From contig NZ_CAKMMF010000040.1 in NCBI RefSeq assembly GCF_927798095.1, forward strand, positions 1 to 41,921: a stretch of 41,921 nt of DNA, in the 5' to 3' direction. The DNA is from Paenibacillus plantiphilus. GTDB lineage: Bacteria; Bacillota; Bacilli; Paenibacillales; Paenibacillaceae. Below, one piece after another: positions 26,801 to 34,978 of this stretch. Under the pieces are notes generated by a model that searched no databases, was not told the origin of the DNA, and worked only from the letters and a program-made list of their open reading frames with translations. How positions within the stretch are numbered: the first letter of the stretch is position 1; each line of letters starts with the position of its first letter. Made by a program: the position numbers and the translations under genes.

Positions 26801-27375
26801 TATATTCGCAGATGCTGGCTGATGAAATTGCCAAGCGCAAGGCGGGTATGGATGGTCAGCCGGTAGAGCAGGAGAAGGAAGTGAGCACAGTTATCGATAT
26901 GAGTATCGATGCTTACTTGCCCTCGGCTTATATTTACGATAGCATACAGAAGATAGAGATCTATAAAAAGGTGGCGGCAGTGAGGTCGTTCGAGGAAGCG
27001 GATGATCTTAGAGAGGAACTGGTCGATCGATTCGGCGATTTGCCGCAATCGGTAGACAACCTGCTGGCGGTAGCGCGTCTGAAGGTGCTTGGCGCTGTCT
27101 GTGGTATCGAGCAAATAAGCAGCCGCGCGGATGATGTATTGATTCGCTTCGCGGAACGTGAGAAATTGCGGATGGATACGAAGAAGGTGGATCAGCTCTG
27201 CCTGCAATTTGAGAACCGGTTTAAACGCTCGACCGGGAACGAGGCTAACCCTCTGATTCAATTGCGCGGCAAAGGTCTCACGATGGAACAGAAGCTTGAA
27301 TTGTTAGAGCGGTTCTTGGTACACATTAGAGATACTAACCAATCGAAAGGGGAATTACAGGATGTTGCGCACTAA
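23848..27375 (+). CDS. mfd: Transcription-repair coupling factor Mfd
   Basis: The 1175-residue protein removes RNA polymerase stalled at DNA lesions and recruits UvrA. An N-terminal UvrB-like region has a degenerate nucleotide site. A CarD-like RNA polymerase interaction domain covers about residues 490-560 (GDYVVHQNHGIGKYIG). The RecG-like translocase has Walker A GDVGYGKTEVA near residue 640, the DEEQ box (VDEEQRFGVSHKEK) near 740 and TATPIPRTLHMS. The C-terminal TRCF domain is complete. The TTG at 23848 has GAGGTG 8 nt upstream. Its last 14 bases overlap the following lipoprotein gene. Confidence 0.97.
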   Translation: MKALLEAYAADTDFQSVLSGVQKGMREQLVSGLAGSSRQVMIAALMRELARPIVVVTHNMFAAQKIAEDLAECLNANEVLLYPANELVAAEAAISSPETLAQRMDVLIQLSEGYRGIVVVPFSGVRRYLPARGVMANARIELRVGETLSLETFLQQMVGLGYTRVDKVENKGDMSVRGGIVDVYPLTSIHPYRIEWFDDEIDSIRTFDPVEQRSLEKLQHYVVPPCQELAADAGRFAGAAQHAAELLEQQLLKMTDRTAKDRLRADIGAEIEQLRQHQYFPEIYKYISLLYPERQTLFDYLPEDTLLIYDEPTRLIETGRQLERDEAEWATHLLQNGKSLPGFVLACPSDEVLYQRPFQTVFLSLFLRQIPHTQPQNILNVVSRAMQNFHGQMNVLKAEMDRWRKSGANVMMMAGNAERMDRMRRVLHDYGIEPPILIEGNLQSGFELPAIHLVVITEGEMFSQKQRKARRVDKKLDNAERIKSYTELKVGDYVVHQNHGIGKYIGIGTLEIAGIHKDYIHIMYAGGDKLSVPIEQIDMIQKYVGSEEKDPKVYKLGGSEWTRAKSKAQSSVQDIADDLIKLYAERQATSGFAFGADTTYQQEFEAMFPYDETRDQMRAIEEIKKDMQIPRPMDRLLCGDVGYGKTEVAVRAAFKAAIEGKQVAILVPTTILAQQHYETFKERFSEFPFNIQVLSRFRSKKEQNDTIKGIKAGAVDVVIGTHRLLSQDIIFKDLGLLIVDEEQRFGVSHKEKLKRLKTNVDVLTLTATPIPRTLHMSMLGVRDLSVIETPPENRFPVQTYVVEYSPSLVREAIERELARGGQVYYLYNRVQGITQMAEAINALVPDARVAVGHGQMSEQELEKTILDFLDGESDVLVSTSIIETGVDIPNVNTLIVHDADKMGLSQLYQLRGRVGRSNRIAYAYFTYQRDKVLTEVAEKRLQSIKEFTELGSGFKIAMRDLSIRGAGNLLGAEQHGFIASVGFDLYSQMLADEIAKRKAGMDGQPVEQEKEVSTVIDMSIDAYLPSAYIYDSIQKIEIYKKVAAVRSFEEADDLREELVDRFGDLPQSVDNLLAVARLKVLGAVCGIEQISSRADDVLIRFAEREKLRMDTKKVDQLCLQFENRFKRSTGNEANPLIQLRGKGLTMEQKLELLERFLVHIRDTNQSKGELQDVAH

Positions 27376-28420
27376 CTTTTGGAAGAAGGGGATTCTGCTC
27401 GCAATGGCAGCCCTCTTGATCGTCGTGCTTGCGACGGGTTGCGGCAAGGATGAAGAAGAGGTTGTGGCGACCTATAAGGATGGAGAGGTAACGAAGACGG
27501 AATTCGATAAATACTTGGCTTTCTTCAGTATTCTTCAGCCGGGCTCCGAGATGTATATTGCGATTCCGCAATTCAAGGAGCAGCTGCTCACCCAGTTTAT
27601 CGGCTACAAAATATTGCAAAGCCGTTTGGATGATAAGAAAGACGATGAAGTTGAGAAGGAAATCACAGCATTCTATACAGAGTTCGAGAAGCAACGCAGC
27701 TCTAATGAGGATCTGAAGAAGAAAGTGGCAGACGCCGGACTGTCTGGCGATGATATGAAAACATTTTATCGCATGGTAGTCAGTGTTACAAAGGATCAGG
27801 ACAGTAAAATTACGGATGCTGACGTGAAGAAGTACTACGATGAGAAGGCCAAACCAGACTTCAGTATCGTTAGTGTTCGCCATGTGCTTGTGAAGACGAC
27901 AGAGAGAGAAACCGGCGCAGAAGTCCGCAAAGACGATGCTGCACTAGCTCTGGCCAAAGAAGTGAAGGCGAAGCTGGATGCTGGCGGCGACTGGAATGCC
28001 ATTGCCAAGCAATACTCTGAAGATCCGGGCTCTAAGGATAACGGGGGCCTGTATGAGAACGTGGAGGTCTACACGTGGACACCAGAATTCAAGGCGGCAG
28101 CTATAGCGCAAGCAGTTGGAACGATTGGCGAGCCGGTGAAGACGATGGACGGATACCATATTATGAAGGTCGAGAAGCGTGAAGAGCAAGAGTTGGACAA
28201 GCTGTCTGAGGAGGAGAAGGGCAGTATAAGACAGGCGACTCTTTCTAACCGAATGGACGAGTTCATGAAGAAAGAGCTTCCTGGCTTGATAACTAAGATT
28301 AACCTTCCGAAAGAAGAAGCGCCGGCAGAGGATAGATCGACGATACCGGAGGAAATGCCTCGGAATGACGCAGACAAGCCGGATGAGAAGGCTGAAGATA
28401 AGACAGAAGAAGCGAAATAA
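27362..28420 (+). CDS. prsA: PrsA-like foldase lipoprotein (parvulin peptidyl-prolyl isomerase)
   Basis: This 352-residue secreted lipoprotein has a basic N terminus, a hydrophobic stretch and a lipobox ending at C27 (LATGC), so it is anchored outside the membrane. A SurA-like N-terminal region is followed by a parvulin domain at about residues 173-270 (RHVLVKTTE, the AIAKQYSEDPGSKDNGG block, YHIMKVEKREE). The C-terminal 30 residues are highly charged. It probably helps exported proteins fold. The ATG overlaps mfd by 14 nt with AAAGGGGAA upstream, so translation is coupled. Whether it is the main PrsA of the cell cannot be told here. Confidence 0.88.
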   Translation: MLRTNFWKKGILLAMAALLIVVLATGCGKDEEEVVATYKDGEVTKTEFDKYLAFFSILQPGSEMYIAIPQFKEQLLTQFIGYKILQSRLDDKKDDEVEKEITAFYTEFEKQRSSNEDLKKKVADAGLSGDDMKTFYRMVVSVTKDQDSKITDADVKKYYDEKAKPDFSIVSVRHVLVKTTERETGAEVRKDDAALALAKEVKAKLDAGGDWNAIAKQYSEDPGSKDNGGLYENVEVYTWTPEFKAAAIAQAVGTIGEPVKTMDGYHIMKVEKREEQELDKLSEEEKGSIRQATLSNRMDEFMKKELPGLITKINLPKEEAPAEDRSTIPEEMPRNDADKPDEKAEDKTEEAK

Positions 28421-28442
28421 GCCCATTTCGCGTCAACATGCA

Positions 28443-28482
28443 GGACAAGCACTCCAGGAATAGGGGTTGCTTGTCCTTTTTT
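28443..28482 (+). terminator. Rho-independent terminator after prsA
   Basis: GGACAAGCA (28443-28451) pairs perfectly with TGCTTGTCC (28468-28476), followed by TTTTTT. Confidence 0.9.
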
Positions 28483-28498
28483 ATTGAGTACTCCGTCC

Positions 28499-28522
28499 GT
28501 TTATTCCGCCCTAGAGGGGTAA
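28499..28522 (+). promoter_or_regulatory. Sigma-B-like promoter upstream of the lactonase
   Basis: GTTTAT (28499-28504), 12 nt, then GGGTAA (28517-28522). The two hexamers are identical to those upstream of ctc, with a shorter but allowed spacer. The transcript would start about 45 nt before the gene. Confidence 0.4.
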
Positions 28523-28578
28523 TGGTAAAGAGATACACTAATTTTGCAGAGACGCTGACAGAGGAGGAGAAGAGGAAC

Positions 28579-29631
28579 ATGAGTGGAAGGATAATATATG
28601 TTGGTGCATACACTGGCGAGGATGAAGAGGGAATTACGGTATTTCAGCTTCAAAATGATGGAGGCAAGCTGAAGAGGCTGCATGGAATAGCGGGTATCGC
28701 AAATCCGTCATTCCTGACATTGAATGCAGACCGAACACGACTGTATGCGGTGAGCGAAGCTCCGGATGGCGATGGATATATTGCGAGCTTTGCGATAAAT
28801 AGCAAGGATGGGGAGCTCACGCTGCTTAACAAGCAATCCTCCCGTGGTTCTGCGCCGTGTCATGTGACGCTTGACGGAGAGGAGCAGTATCTCGTCGTTA
28901 CGAACTACAGCGGCGGCAATGTAGTCTTGTATCCGGTAGAGGTCGATGGTACGGTTGGAGCTGCTGCGCAAATTATTGCACATTCAGGGCAGGGGCCTCG
29001 TCATGATCGCCAGGAGAAGGCGCATCCTCATTCCTCCATTATGTCTCCAGACAATGAGTATGTTATCGTTGCTGATCTGGGGATAGACAAGCTTGTTCAT
29101 TATCGTCTTGATCGCAAGGCAGGAAAGCTGATCTTTCATAGGGAGACAGAGGTGCTGCCTGGGGCTGGACCGCGACATCTCGTCTACCATCCTAATGGGG
29201 AACTGCTCTATGCGCTGAATGAACTGAATAGTACAATCGCAGTTTATAATTACGCTGCTGCGGATTCGACGCTTGAATCTATACAGACCATCGCTGCGCT
29301 GCCGGAGTCGTTCCAAGGTACAAATACGAGTGCGGACATCCATCTAACGAGCTGCGGCCGGTTTCTATATGCATCCAATCGCGGACATGACAGCATTGCG
29401 GTTTTTCGGGTTGATGCAGCAGGGCTGCTGGCTCTGATCGAGCATGTGCCAAGCGGAGGGCGGACACCTCGTAATTTCGCTCTTGCGGCAGATGATCAGT
29501 TTTTACTGGCTGCTAATCAAGATTCTCATAGCATCGCCGTTTACTCCGTTCATTCGGAAACCGGACAACTGGTTGACCTTGAACACAACCTCAATATTGA
29601 GGCGCCGGTTTGTATTCGATTCTTATTGTGA
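28579..29631 (+). CDS. Lactonase family protein (6-phosphogluconolactonase-like beta propeller)
   Basis: The 350-residue protein is a seven-bladed beta propeller of the YkgB/Pgl lactonase family, which hydrolyses 6-phosphogluconolactone or related lactones in the cytoplasm. Typical blade strands are IIYVGAYTG, NPSFLTLNADRTRLYAVSE, RGSAPCHVTLD, HPHSSIMSPDN and GAGPRHLVYHPNG. The frame is open further upstream to 28438, but that part covers the prsA terminator and the promoter, so the ATG at 28579, with GGAGGAGAAGAGG before it, was chosen. No signal peptide. It stands alone between two terminators. Confidence 0.87.
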   Translation: MSGRIIYVGAYTGEDEEGITVFQLQNDGGKLKRLHGIAGIANPSFLTLNADRTRLYAVSEAPDGDGYIASFAINSKDGELTLLNKQSSRGSAPCHVTLDGEEQYLVVTNYSGGNVVLYPVEVDGTVGAAAQIIAHSGQGPRHDRQEKAHPHSSIMSPDNEYVIVADLGIDKLVHYRLDRKAGKLIFHRETEVLPGAGPRHLVYHPNGELLYALNELNSTIAVYNYAAADSTLESIQTIAALPESFQGTNTSADIHLTSCGRFLYASNRGHDSIAVFRVDAAGLLALIEHVPSGGRTPRNFALAADDQFLLAANQDSHSIAVYSVHSETGQLVDLEHNLNIEAPVCIRFLL

Positions 29632-29665
29632 TAGTAGACTGTGATGAGAACTAAAGGTGCGAACA

Positions 29666-29694
29666 AATAAGGCCGGATTCAAAGCAGCCTTATT
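29666..29694 (+). terminator. Hairpin downstream of the lactonase gene
   Basis: AATAAGGC pairs perfectly with GCCTTATT around a 13-nt loop. There is no T run on the plus strand, so termination is doubtful. Confidence 0.4.
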
Positions 29695-29778
29695 CCAACT
29701 AAGGTTGTGGAGTGGTAGTAGGCATAATTGGAGTTTGCGGCTCATTGTTCATCGTAATTATGAGATCGATACTGTTTG

Positions 29779-29830
29779 AACCTCTGAAAGCACTGGTTAA
29801 AACTGGTGACTCAGAGGTTTTTTTGTTTTT
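29779..29830 (+). terminator. Rho-independent terminator upstream of the urt region
   Basis: AACCTCTGA (29779-29787) pairs perfectly with TCAGAGGTT (29811-29819), followed by TTTTTTTGTTTTT. It ends the lactonase unit about 150 nt after the stop; no gene is visible between. Confidence 0.88.
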
Positions 29831-29877
29831 AAAAGAAAATTAATGGCCGCTACAATGTTCAATAGCACCTAATCTTT

Positions 29878-29967
29878 ATGTTATATATATGTTATATTCG
29901 GCGAAATAGAAGAGCGGAAAAGCGACTTGATTCTAAGAGATTCAACATTAATGTTAACTACATGTTA
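29878..29967 (+). repeat. Two pairs of ATGTTA direct repeats, each 11 bp apart
   Basis: ATGTTA starts at 29878, 29889, 29951 and 29962. Within each pair the step is 11 bp, about one helical turn; the first pair extends to ATGTTATAT. The second pair overlaps the 12-bp palindrome AACATTAATGTT (29944-29955). On the other strand the units read TAACAT, similar to PhoP-type 11-bp-phased repeats. This is a candidate regulator-binding region upstream of urtA. Confidence 0.45.
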
Positions 29968-30024
29968 GTTTGAGTGTAGAAAATGAGTAAATGGAGTCGA
30001 AATACAGAATTAAAAAGATTTTCA

Positions 30025-30041
30025 TGTAATATATATTGACA
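30025..30041 (+). promoter_or_regulatory. GlnR/TnrA-type operator upstream of urtA
   Basis: TGTAATATATATTGACA fits TGTNA-N7-TNACA exactly and the longer TnrA/GlnR consensus with one mismatch. Its right end shares bases with the -35 TTGACA, so binding would block the promoter. This is expected for a nitrogen-source transporter. Confidence 0.7.
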
Positions 30042-30065
30042 TATAAGTTTTGGTAAAACTATAAT
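30036..30065 (+). promoter_or_regulatory. Consensus sigma-A promoter of the urt operon
   Basis: TTGACA (30036-30041) and TATAAT (30060-30065), 18 nt apart, both perfect. The leader to urtA is about 70 nt. Overlap with the GlnR/TnrA box suggests repression in good nitrogen rather than activation. Confidence 0.85.
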
Positions 30066-30140
30066 GAATCAACGAACGAAGGAGCGTTAGATGCGTTGAA
30101 CGTTCGGAATAGAGAAAAAAATGACTCGGGGAGTGGGAGA

Positions 30141-31394
30141 ATGAGAAAAAATGTTTGGAAAAGCGTTTCTTTGTTGTTAATTGCTCTCTGTATCGTCATA
30201 ACAGGCTGTAGCAGCGACAACAAGGAAAAGACAAATGCAGGTACGGACGGCGGAGCCAACACGGCTAGTGATGGAGAAATCAAGGTCGGCATTCTGCACT
30301 CGCTTAGCGGTACGATGGCAATCAGTGAAGTATCCGTGAAGGAAGCGGAGATGATGGCTATTGATGAGATTAATGCCAAAGGGGGCGTGCTAGGGAAGAA
30401 GCTTGTACCTGTTGTAGAGGATGGCGCATCCGATTGGCCGACTTTTGCAGAGAAGGCAAGGAAGCTCATATCTGAGGATGGTGTAGCGACTGTATTCGGG
30501 GGCTGGACCTCGGCAAGCCGAAAAGCGATGCTGCCCGTATTCGAAGAGCTGAACGGCTTGCTCTGGTATCCGGTTCAGTACGAAGGACTGGAAGCTTCTC
30601 CGAATATCTTCTACACAGGCGCGACAACAAATCAACAGATCGTTCCGGCGGTAACGTGGCTGCTCCAGAATCGAGGCAAGACGTTCTTCTTGCTTGGCTC
30701 CGATTACGTGTTCCCGCGTACGGCGAACAAAATCATTAAAGAACAGCTGAAAGCCGAGGGTGGCGAGCTAGTGGGCGAAGAGTACACGCCTCTTGGCCAC
30801 ACGGACTATGCGACGATAATAAGCAAGATTAAAGCGGCGAAGCCGGATGTTGTTTTCAATACATTGAATGGGGACAGCAATGTTGCTTTCTTCAAACAGC
30901 TTAAGGATGCCGGAATTACGGCGAAGGATATGACGACACTGTCTGTGTCGGTGGCTGAGGAGGAAATTCGGGGTATCGGCGTGGATGTGCTGGAAGGGCA
31001 TCTTGCAGCGTGGAATTACTATCAGTCGACAGACACGCCGGAAAATAAAACGTTCGTGGAGAACTACAAGAAGAAGTACGGGGCAGATCGCGTTACGGCT
31101 GATCCCATCGAAGCCGGTTACGATGCTGTCTATCTGTGGGCAGCGGCAGTAGAGAAGGCAGGCTCCACTGATGTGGCGAAGGTGAAGGAAGCGGCTAAAG
31201 GTCTGGAATGGGATGCGCCTGAAGGCAAAATCAAGATCGATGGCGATAACCAGCACATCTACAAGACGGTCCGTATTGGCGAGGTGCAGGCGGATGGACA
31301 GTTCAAGGAGCTGTGGAATTCCGGCGATCCTGTGAAGCCTGATCCTTATCTGAAGGGATACGACTGGGCGGGCAGCTTAAGCGCAGGCAACTAA
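30141..31394 (+). CDS. urtA: Urea ABC transporter substrate-binding lipoprotein
   Basis: This 417-residue lipoprotein is the solute-binding subunit UrtA. The signal peptide ends with a lipobox at C23 (IVITGC). The mature part has the type I periplasmic-binding fold with the family segments [45 protein letters not shown] and [16 protein letters not shown], which are diagnostic of urea/short-amide binders. The ATG at 30141 has GTGGGAGA upstream; earlier in-frame codons would spoil the signal peptide. It heads urtABCDE. A strong hairpin downstream may raise its mRNA level over the permease genes. Confidence 0.93.
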   Translation: MRKNVWKSVSLLLIALCIVITGCSSDNKEKTNAGTDGGANTASDGEIKVGILHSLSGTMAISEVSVKEAEMMAIDEINAKGGVLGKKLVPVVEDGASDWPTFAEKARKLISEDGVATVFGGWTSASRKAMLPVFEELNGLLWYPVQYEGLEASPNIFYTGATTNQQIVPAVTWLLQNRGKTFFLLGSDYVFPRTANKIIKEQLKAEGGELVGEEYTPLGHTDYATIISKIKAAKPDVVFNTLNGDSNVAFFKQLKDAGITAKDMTTLSVSVAEEEIRGIGVDVLEGHLAAWNYYQSTDTPENKTFVENYKKKYGADRVTADPIEAGYDAVYLWAAAVEKAGSTDVAKVKEAAKGLEWDAPEGKIKIDGDNQHIYKTVRIGEVQADGQFKELWNSGDPVKPDPYLKGYDWAGSLSAGN

Positions 31395-31435
31395 TTGATC
31401 CTTCTTAAAGAGCTTTTCAATGGCAGGTGATGGCG

Positions 31436-31473
31436 GGGAGGGTATTCGTCGGCTGACGCCTCGAATACCTCCC
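31436..31473 (+). terminator. Stem-loop between urtA and urtB
   Basis: GGGAGGGTATTCG (31436-31448) pairs with CGAATACCTCCC (31462-31473) with one bulged G and a 13-nt loop. Only TTG follows, so it is more likely a mRNA stabiliser or partial terminator than a full stop. Confidence 0.55.
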
Positions 31474-31513
31474 TTGTCCTGTTGCCTGATGCTGTTCTCT
31501 CAGGGGTGAGTGT

Positions 31514-32419
31514 ATGGATGTTATTGTGCTCCAGCTGTTTAATGGTTTCAGCGTCAGCTCTATCTTGCTGCTTATTGCGCTAGGCCTTGCGATTACATTC
31601 GGACTTATGAAAGTCATTAATATGGCGCATGGAGAGCTTATTATGATTGGCGCCTATTCAGCGTATGTCGTTCAGAACTTGTTTCTCTCCTATATGCCCT
31701 CGTCGATGTTCAATTGGTACTTTATTGCTGCGATTCCATTCAGCTTTATCGTTGCTTTTCTAATTGGGCTTCTGCTTGAGGCGACATTGATTCGATTCCT
31801 TTATGGAAGACCTCTAGATAGCTTGCTGGCAACTTGGGGGATTGGACTCATGCTGCAGCAGCTTGCACGAACGATCTTCGGCGCTCCTAATGTCGGGGTA
31901 ACAAGCCCGTCTTGGCTGAATGGCGGGATGACGATTATGGGCGATGTTGTACTGCCATATAAACGTTTGTTTATTATCGCGCTTGTCTGTCTATGCTTGG
32001 TCGCGATGTACGTATATATTTACCGCAGTCATTCTGGACGCCGGATGCGGGCTGTGATGCAGAATCGCGAGATGGCGGCTTGTCTGGGCATCTCGACACG
32101 CCGTGTCGATGCGATGACATTTGCTATTGGCTCTGGCATTGCGGGCATTGCCGGCTGTGCGCTGACGTTGATGGGTCCGATTGGTCCGTCCATAGGGACG
32201 TATTATATCGTGGATGCTTTCATGGTCGTTGTGCTGGGCGGTGTTGGCAAGCTGATCGGAACGGTGTTCGGAGCGCTTGGCATCGGACTGTCCAATACGG
32301 TGTTTGAATACTGGACTACAGCCTCTCTTGGCAAGGTGCTGGTGTTCCTGTGCATCGTCGCCTTTCTGCAATGGAAGCCAATGGGGCTTGTGGCGATGCG
32401 CTCGCGTTCACTTGACTAA
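31514..32419 (+). CDS. urtB: Urea ABC transporter permease UrtB
   Basis: The 301-residue integral membrane protein is a branched-chain amino acid-type permease (LivH family) of the urea transporter. About eight hydrophobic segments are visible. Family motifs are [26 protein letters not shown] near the N terminus and the coupling-helix region [25 protein letters not shown], the surface that contacts the ATPases. The ATG is preceded by CAGGGGTGAGTGT. It ends 21 nt before urtC. Confidence 0.93.
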   Translation: MDVIVLQLFNGFSVSSILLLIALGLAITFGLMKVINMAHGELIMIGAYSAYVVQNLFLSYMPSSMFNWYFIAAIPFSFIVAFLIGLLLEATLIRFLYGRPLDSLLATWGIGLMLQQLARTIFGAPNVGVTSPSWLNGGMTIMGDVVLPYKRLFIIALVCLCLVAMYVYIYRSHSGRRMRAVMQNREMAACLGISTRRVDAMTFAIGSGIAGIAGCALTLMGPIGPSIGTYYIVDAFMVVVLGGVGKLIGTVFGALGIGLSNTVFEYWTTASLGKVLVFLCIVAFLQWKPMGLVAMRSRSLD

Positions 32420-32440
32420 GGGATAAAGGTGGGACTATGC

Positions 32441-33529
32441 ATGCATAAGCGATTGATGTCGCGCCAGCGGCTATGGCTGCTGGCGGGGTATGCGGCAGCG
32501 GCGACGGCGCTGTTCTGCGCACCGCTCTTCCTAAGTGATTTTCGCCTTAATTTGCTCGCTAAGTTTCTGGCATTCGCCATTGTTGCGCTCGGTCTGGATT
32601 TAATATGGGGCTATACCGGTATTCTGAGTCTGGGTCACGGGGTGTTCTTCGGTCTGGGCGGCTATGCAATGGCGATGTATTTGAAGCTGGAGGCGAGCGG
32701 CGGCCGTCTGCCGGATTTTATGGATTGGAGCGGCCTGTCTGCGCTGCCGTGGTTCTGGAAACCGTTCAGCAGCTTCGGCTTTGCGTTTGCGGCGGGTATT
32801 CTGCTGCCTGCCTTGCTGGCATTGGTGCTGGGCTATTTTACTTTCCGCAATCGGATAAAGGGCGTTTATTTCACGATTCTAACGCAGGCGCTTGTCATCA
32901 TTACCGTTACGCTGTTTATCGGTCAGCAAGCGTTCACGGGCGGAACGAATGGCATTACGGGATACGGCAAGCTGTTCGGACAATCGCTTGCTTCGCCGGA
33001 TACGAAGCAGATGCTGTATTGGGTGACGGTCATCGCGCTCATTGCTGCTTATGCGTTATGCCGTTTCCTTGTCAAAAGCCGGTTCGGCAAGGTGCTTCGG
33101 GCAATTCGCGATGGCGAGAACCGGGTTCGGTTTATCGGCTATAACCCAGCTATCTATCAAATGGTTGCGTTCAGCATTTCAGCTGGATTGGCCGGACTTG
33201 CCGGCATGCTGTTCGTCCTCCACGTTGGCATCATCTCGCCATCTATGATGGGTATCGTTCCTTCGATAGAAATGGTGCTATGGGTTGCGATTGGCGGGCG
33301 CGGAACGTTGATTGGCGCGGCGCTTGGAGCTATTCTGCTCAATTCAGCCAAAAGCGTATTCAGTGAATCCTACCCTGACGCCTGGCTGTTCTTCATGGGC
33401 CTGCTGTTCGTCATCGTCGTTGTGTTCTTGCCGAAGGGCGCGGCTGGTTTGCTTGGACAGTTCAAGTGGCTTAGAAGAAGGAGGGCGAAGCATGGAGAAG
33501 GGGATGGAGTCCACTATCCTGCAGTGTGA
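32441..33529 (+). CDS. urtC: Urea ABC transporter permease UrtC
   Basis: This 362-residue membrane protein is the second permease (LivM family). The conserved stretch [30 protein letters not shown] begins near residue 50, and [14 protein letters not shown] and [16 protein letters not shown] (coupling helix) follow. The ATG at 32441 has AAAGGTGGG 7 nt upstream; the GTG at 32429 lies inside that site. Its last 38 nt overlap urtD, a sign of translational coupling. Confidence 0.93.
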   Translation: MHKRLMSRQRLWLLAGYAAAATALFCAPLFLSDFRLNLLAKFLAFAIVALGLDLIWGYTGILSLGHGVFFGLGGYAMAMYLKLEASGGRLPDFMDWSGLSALPWFWKPFSSFGFAFAAGILLPALLALVLGYFTFRNRIKGVYFTILTQALVIITVTLFIGQQAFTGGTNGITGYGKLFGQSLASPDTKQMLYWVTVIALIAAYALCRFLVKSRFGKVLRAIRDGENRVRFIGYNPAIYQMVAFSISAGLAGLAGMLFVLHVGIISPSMMGIVPSIEMVLWVAIGGRGTLIGAALGAILLNSAKSVFSESYPDAWLFFMGLLFVIVVVFLPKGAAGLLGQFKWLRRRRAKHGEGDGVHYPAV

Positions 33530-34277
33530 CGGGGTGACGGTTGATTTTGACGGATTCAAAGCGGTTCAAGGGATGAACTTCCGGCTTGAAAAAGGTGAGC
33601 TGAGATTCCTTATCGGACCTAACGGAGCAGGTAAAACAACGATGCTGGATGTGATCTGCGGGAAGGTTAAGCCGACTATAGGCAAGGTATTGTTCGGGGG
33701 GAAGGTTGATATCACCAGGAAGAAGGAGCATCAGATCGCCGAGCTTGGCATCGGACGCAAGTTCCAGACGCCATCGATATTCCCGACACTTACGGTGTTC
33801 GAGAATTTGGAGATTGCGATGCGGCAGAATCGGAGTGTGCTCGCTGCTCTTCGCGCGAAGCTGAGGGCAGAGGAGCAGGAGCGGATCGAAGCGCAGCTGG
33901 AGATGATCGGCCTTCAAGAGAAAGCCTCTTGGCGGGCTGGCGGGCTCTCCCATGGGGAGAAGCAGTGGCTTGAGATCGGAATGATGCTGCTGCAGGAGCC
34001 GGAGATTCTGCTGCTGGATGAGCCTGTTGCAGGGATGACAGACAATGAAACGGAGAAGACGGGCGAGCTGCTCCGAGCGATCAGCCAGACGCAGTCGATT
34101 GTCGTCGTGGAGCATGATATGGAGTTTGTCCGTAATTTCGCAAGCAAGGTGACCGTCATGCATGAAGGAAAGCTGCTCAAAGAAGGTTCCATGGAGGAAG
34201 TGCAGCGGGATGATCGGGTTGCGGAGGTTTATCTGGGGAAAAGGCGGGATGCCGATGCTGGCCGTTCGACAGCTTGA
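33492..34277 (+). CDS. urtD: Urea ABC transporter ATP-binding protein UrtD
   Basis: The 261-residue ATPase has Walker [10 protein letters not shown], the variant signature [15 protein letters not shown] that marks UrtD, Walker [12 protein letters not shown] and the H-loop [11 protein letters not shown]. It energises urea import with UrtE. The ATG at 33492 has AAGGAGGG 6 nt upstream; the open frame reaches 33312 inside urtC, but without a better site. It overlaps urtE by 29 nt. Confidence 0.94.
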   Translation: MEKGMESTILQCDGVTVDFDGFKAVQGMNFRLEKGELRFLIGPNGAGKTTMLDVICGKVKPTIGKVLFGGKVDITRKKEHQIAELGIGRKFQTPSIFPTLTVFENLEIAMRQNRSVLAALRAKLRAEEQERIEAQLEMIGLQEKASWRAGGLSHGEKQWLEIGMMLLQEPEILLLDEPVAGMTDNETEKTGELLRAISQTQSIVVVEHDMEFVRNFASKVTVMHEGKLLKEGSMEEVQRDDRVAEVYLGKRRDADAGRSTA

Positions 34278-34950
34278 AGCGGGATATGGCGAGAGTGTCA
34301 TTCTACGGAATGTAACGTTGGAGGTGCAGCGCGGCGAGGTCGTCTGCTTGCTGGGCCGCAATGGCGTAGGCAAGACGACGCTTATGAAGAGTATTATGGG
34401 TGTCCTCAAGGCTCGCAAGGGGCATGTCACTTACAGCGGAGCTGATCTGACGAAGCGGGCGCCTGGGGAGCGGGCGAGGCGGGGGATTGGTTATGTGCCG
34501 CAAGGCAGGGAGATATTTCCTCAGCTGACCGTGTTCGAGAATTTGCTGCTTGGTCTGGAGGCGACTCCTGGCAAGGGTCGCATAATTCCTGAATCAGCTA
34601 TTATGAAGTTTCCAGTGCTGCCGACCATGTATGGACGGAACGGCGGCGATCTGAGCGGGGGACAGCAGCAGCAGCTTGCCTTTGCCCGCGCGCTGGCATC
34701 TGAGCCAGCACTGCTGCTGCTTGACGAGCCTTGCGAAGGCATACAGCCGTCAATCGTGGATGATATCCGGGATGTTATTCGGTCCATCAAAGCGGAGGGA
34801 GGCACGGCTATTCTTCTTGCAGAGCAAAGCTTGGAATTCGTGAAGAGTGTCGGGGACTATTTCTATATTTTGGAGAAGGGTTCTATTGCATGGGAGGGTG
34901 GCTTGGAGGCTTTGGATGATGAAGTCATTCGCCGTTATTTGACCGTGTGA
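34249..34950 (+). CDS. urtE: Urea ABC transporter ATP-binding protein UrtE
   Basis: This 233-residue ATPase has Walker A GRNGVGKTT, signature LSGGQQQQLAFARAL, Walker B LLLLDEPCEGIQPSIV (typical of UrtE) and the H-loop region ILLAEQSLEFV. The start is ATG 34249, or ATG 34255 two codons later, both near AAAAGGCGGG. It completes the urtABCDE set. It is followed after 28 nt by cbiM, so metal uptake may be part of the same transcript. Confidence 0.94.
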   Translation: MPMLAVRQLEAGYGESVILRNVTLEVQRGEVVCLLGRNGVGKTTLMKSIMGVLKARKGHVTYSGADLTKRAPGERARRGIGYVPQGREIFPQLTVFENLLLGLEATPGKGRIIPESAIMKFPVLPTMYGRNGGDLSGGQQQQLAFARALASEPALLLLDEPCEGIQPSIVDDIRDVIRSIKAEGGTAILLAEQSLEFVKSVGDYFYILEKGSIAWEGGLEALDDEVIRRYLTV

Positions 34951-34978
34951 GCGAACGATTTATGGGAGGGAATTTGAT

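Noticed and set aside
28438..28578. Upstream in-frame extension of the lactonase gene to 28438
   Set aside because: The extension would run through the prsA terminator and a likely promoter and has no ribosome binding site; ATG 28579 has a strong one and begins just before the family's first strand.
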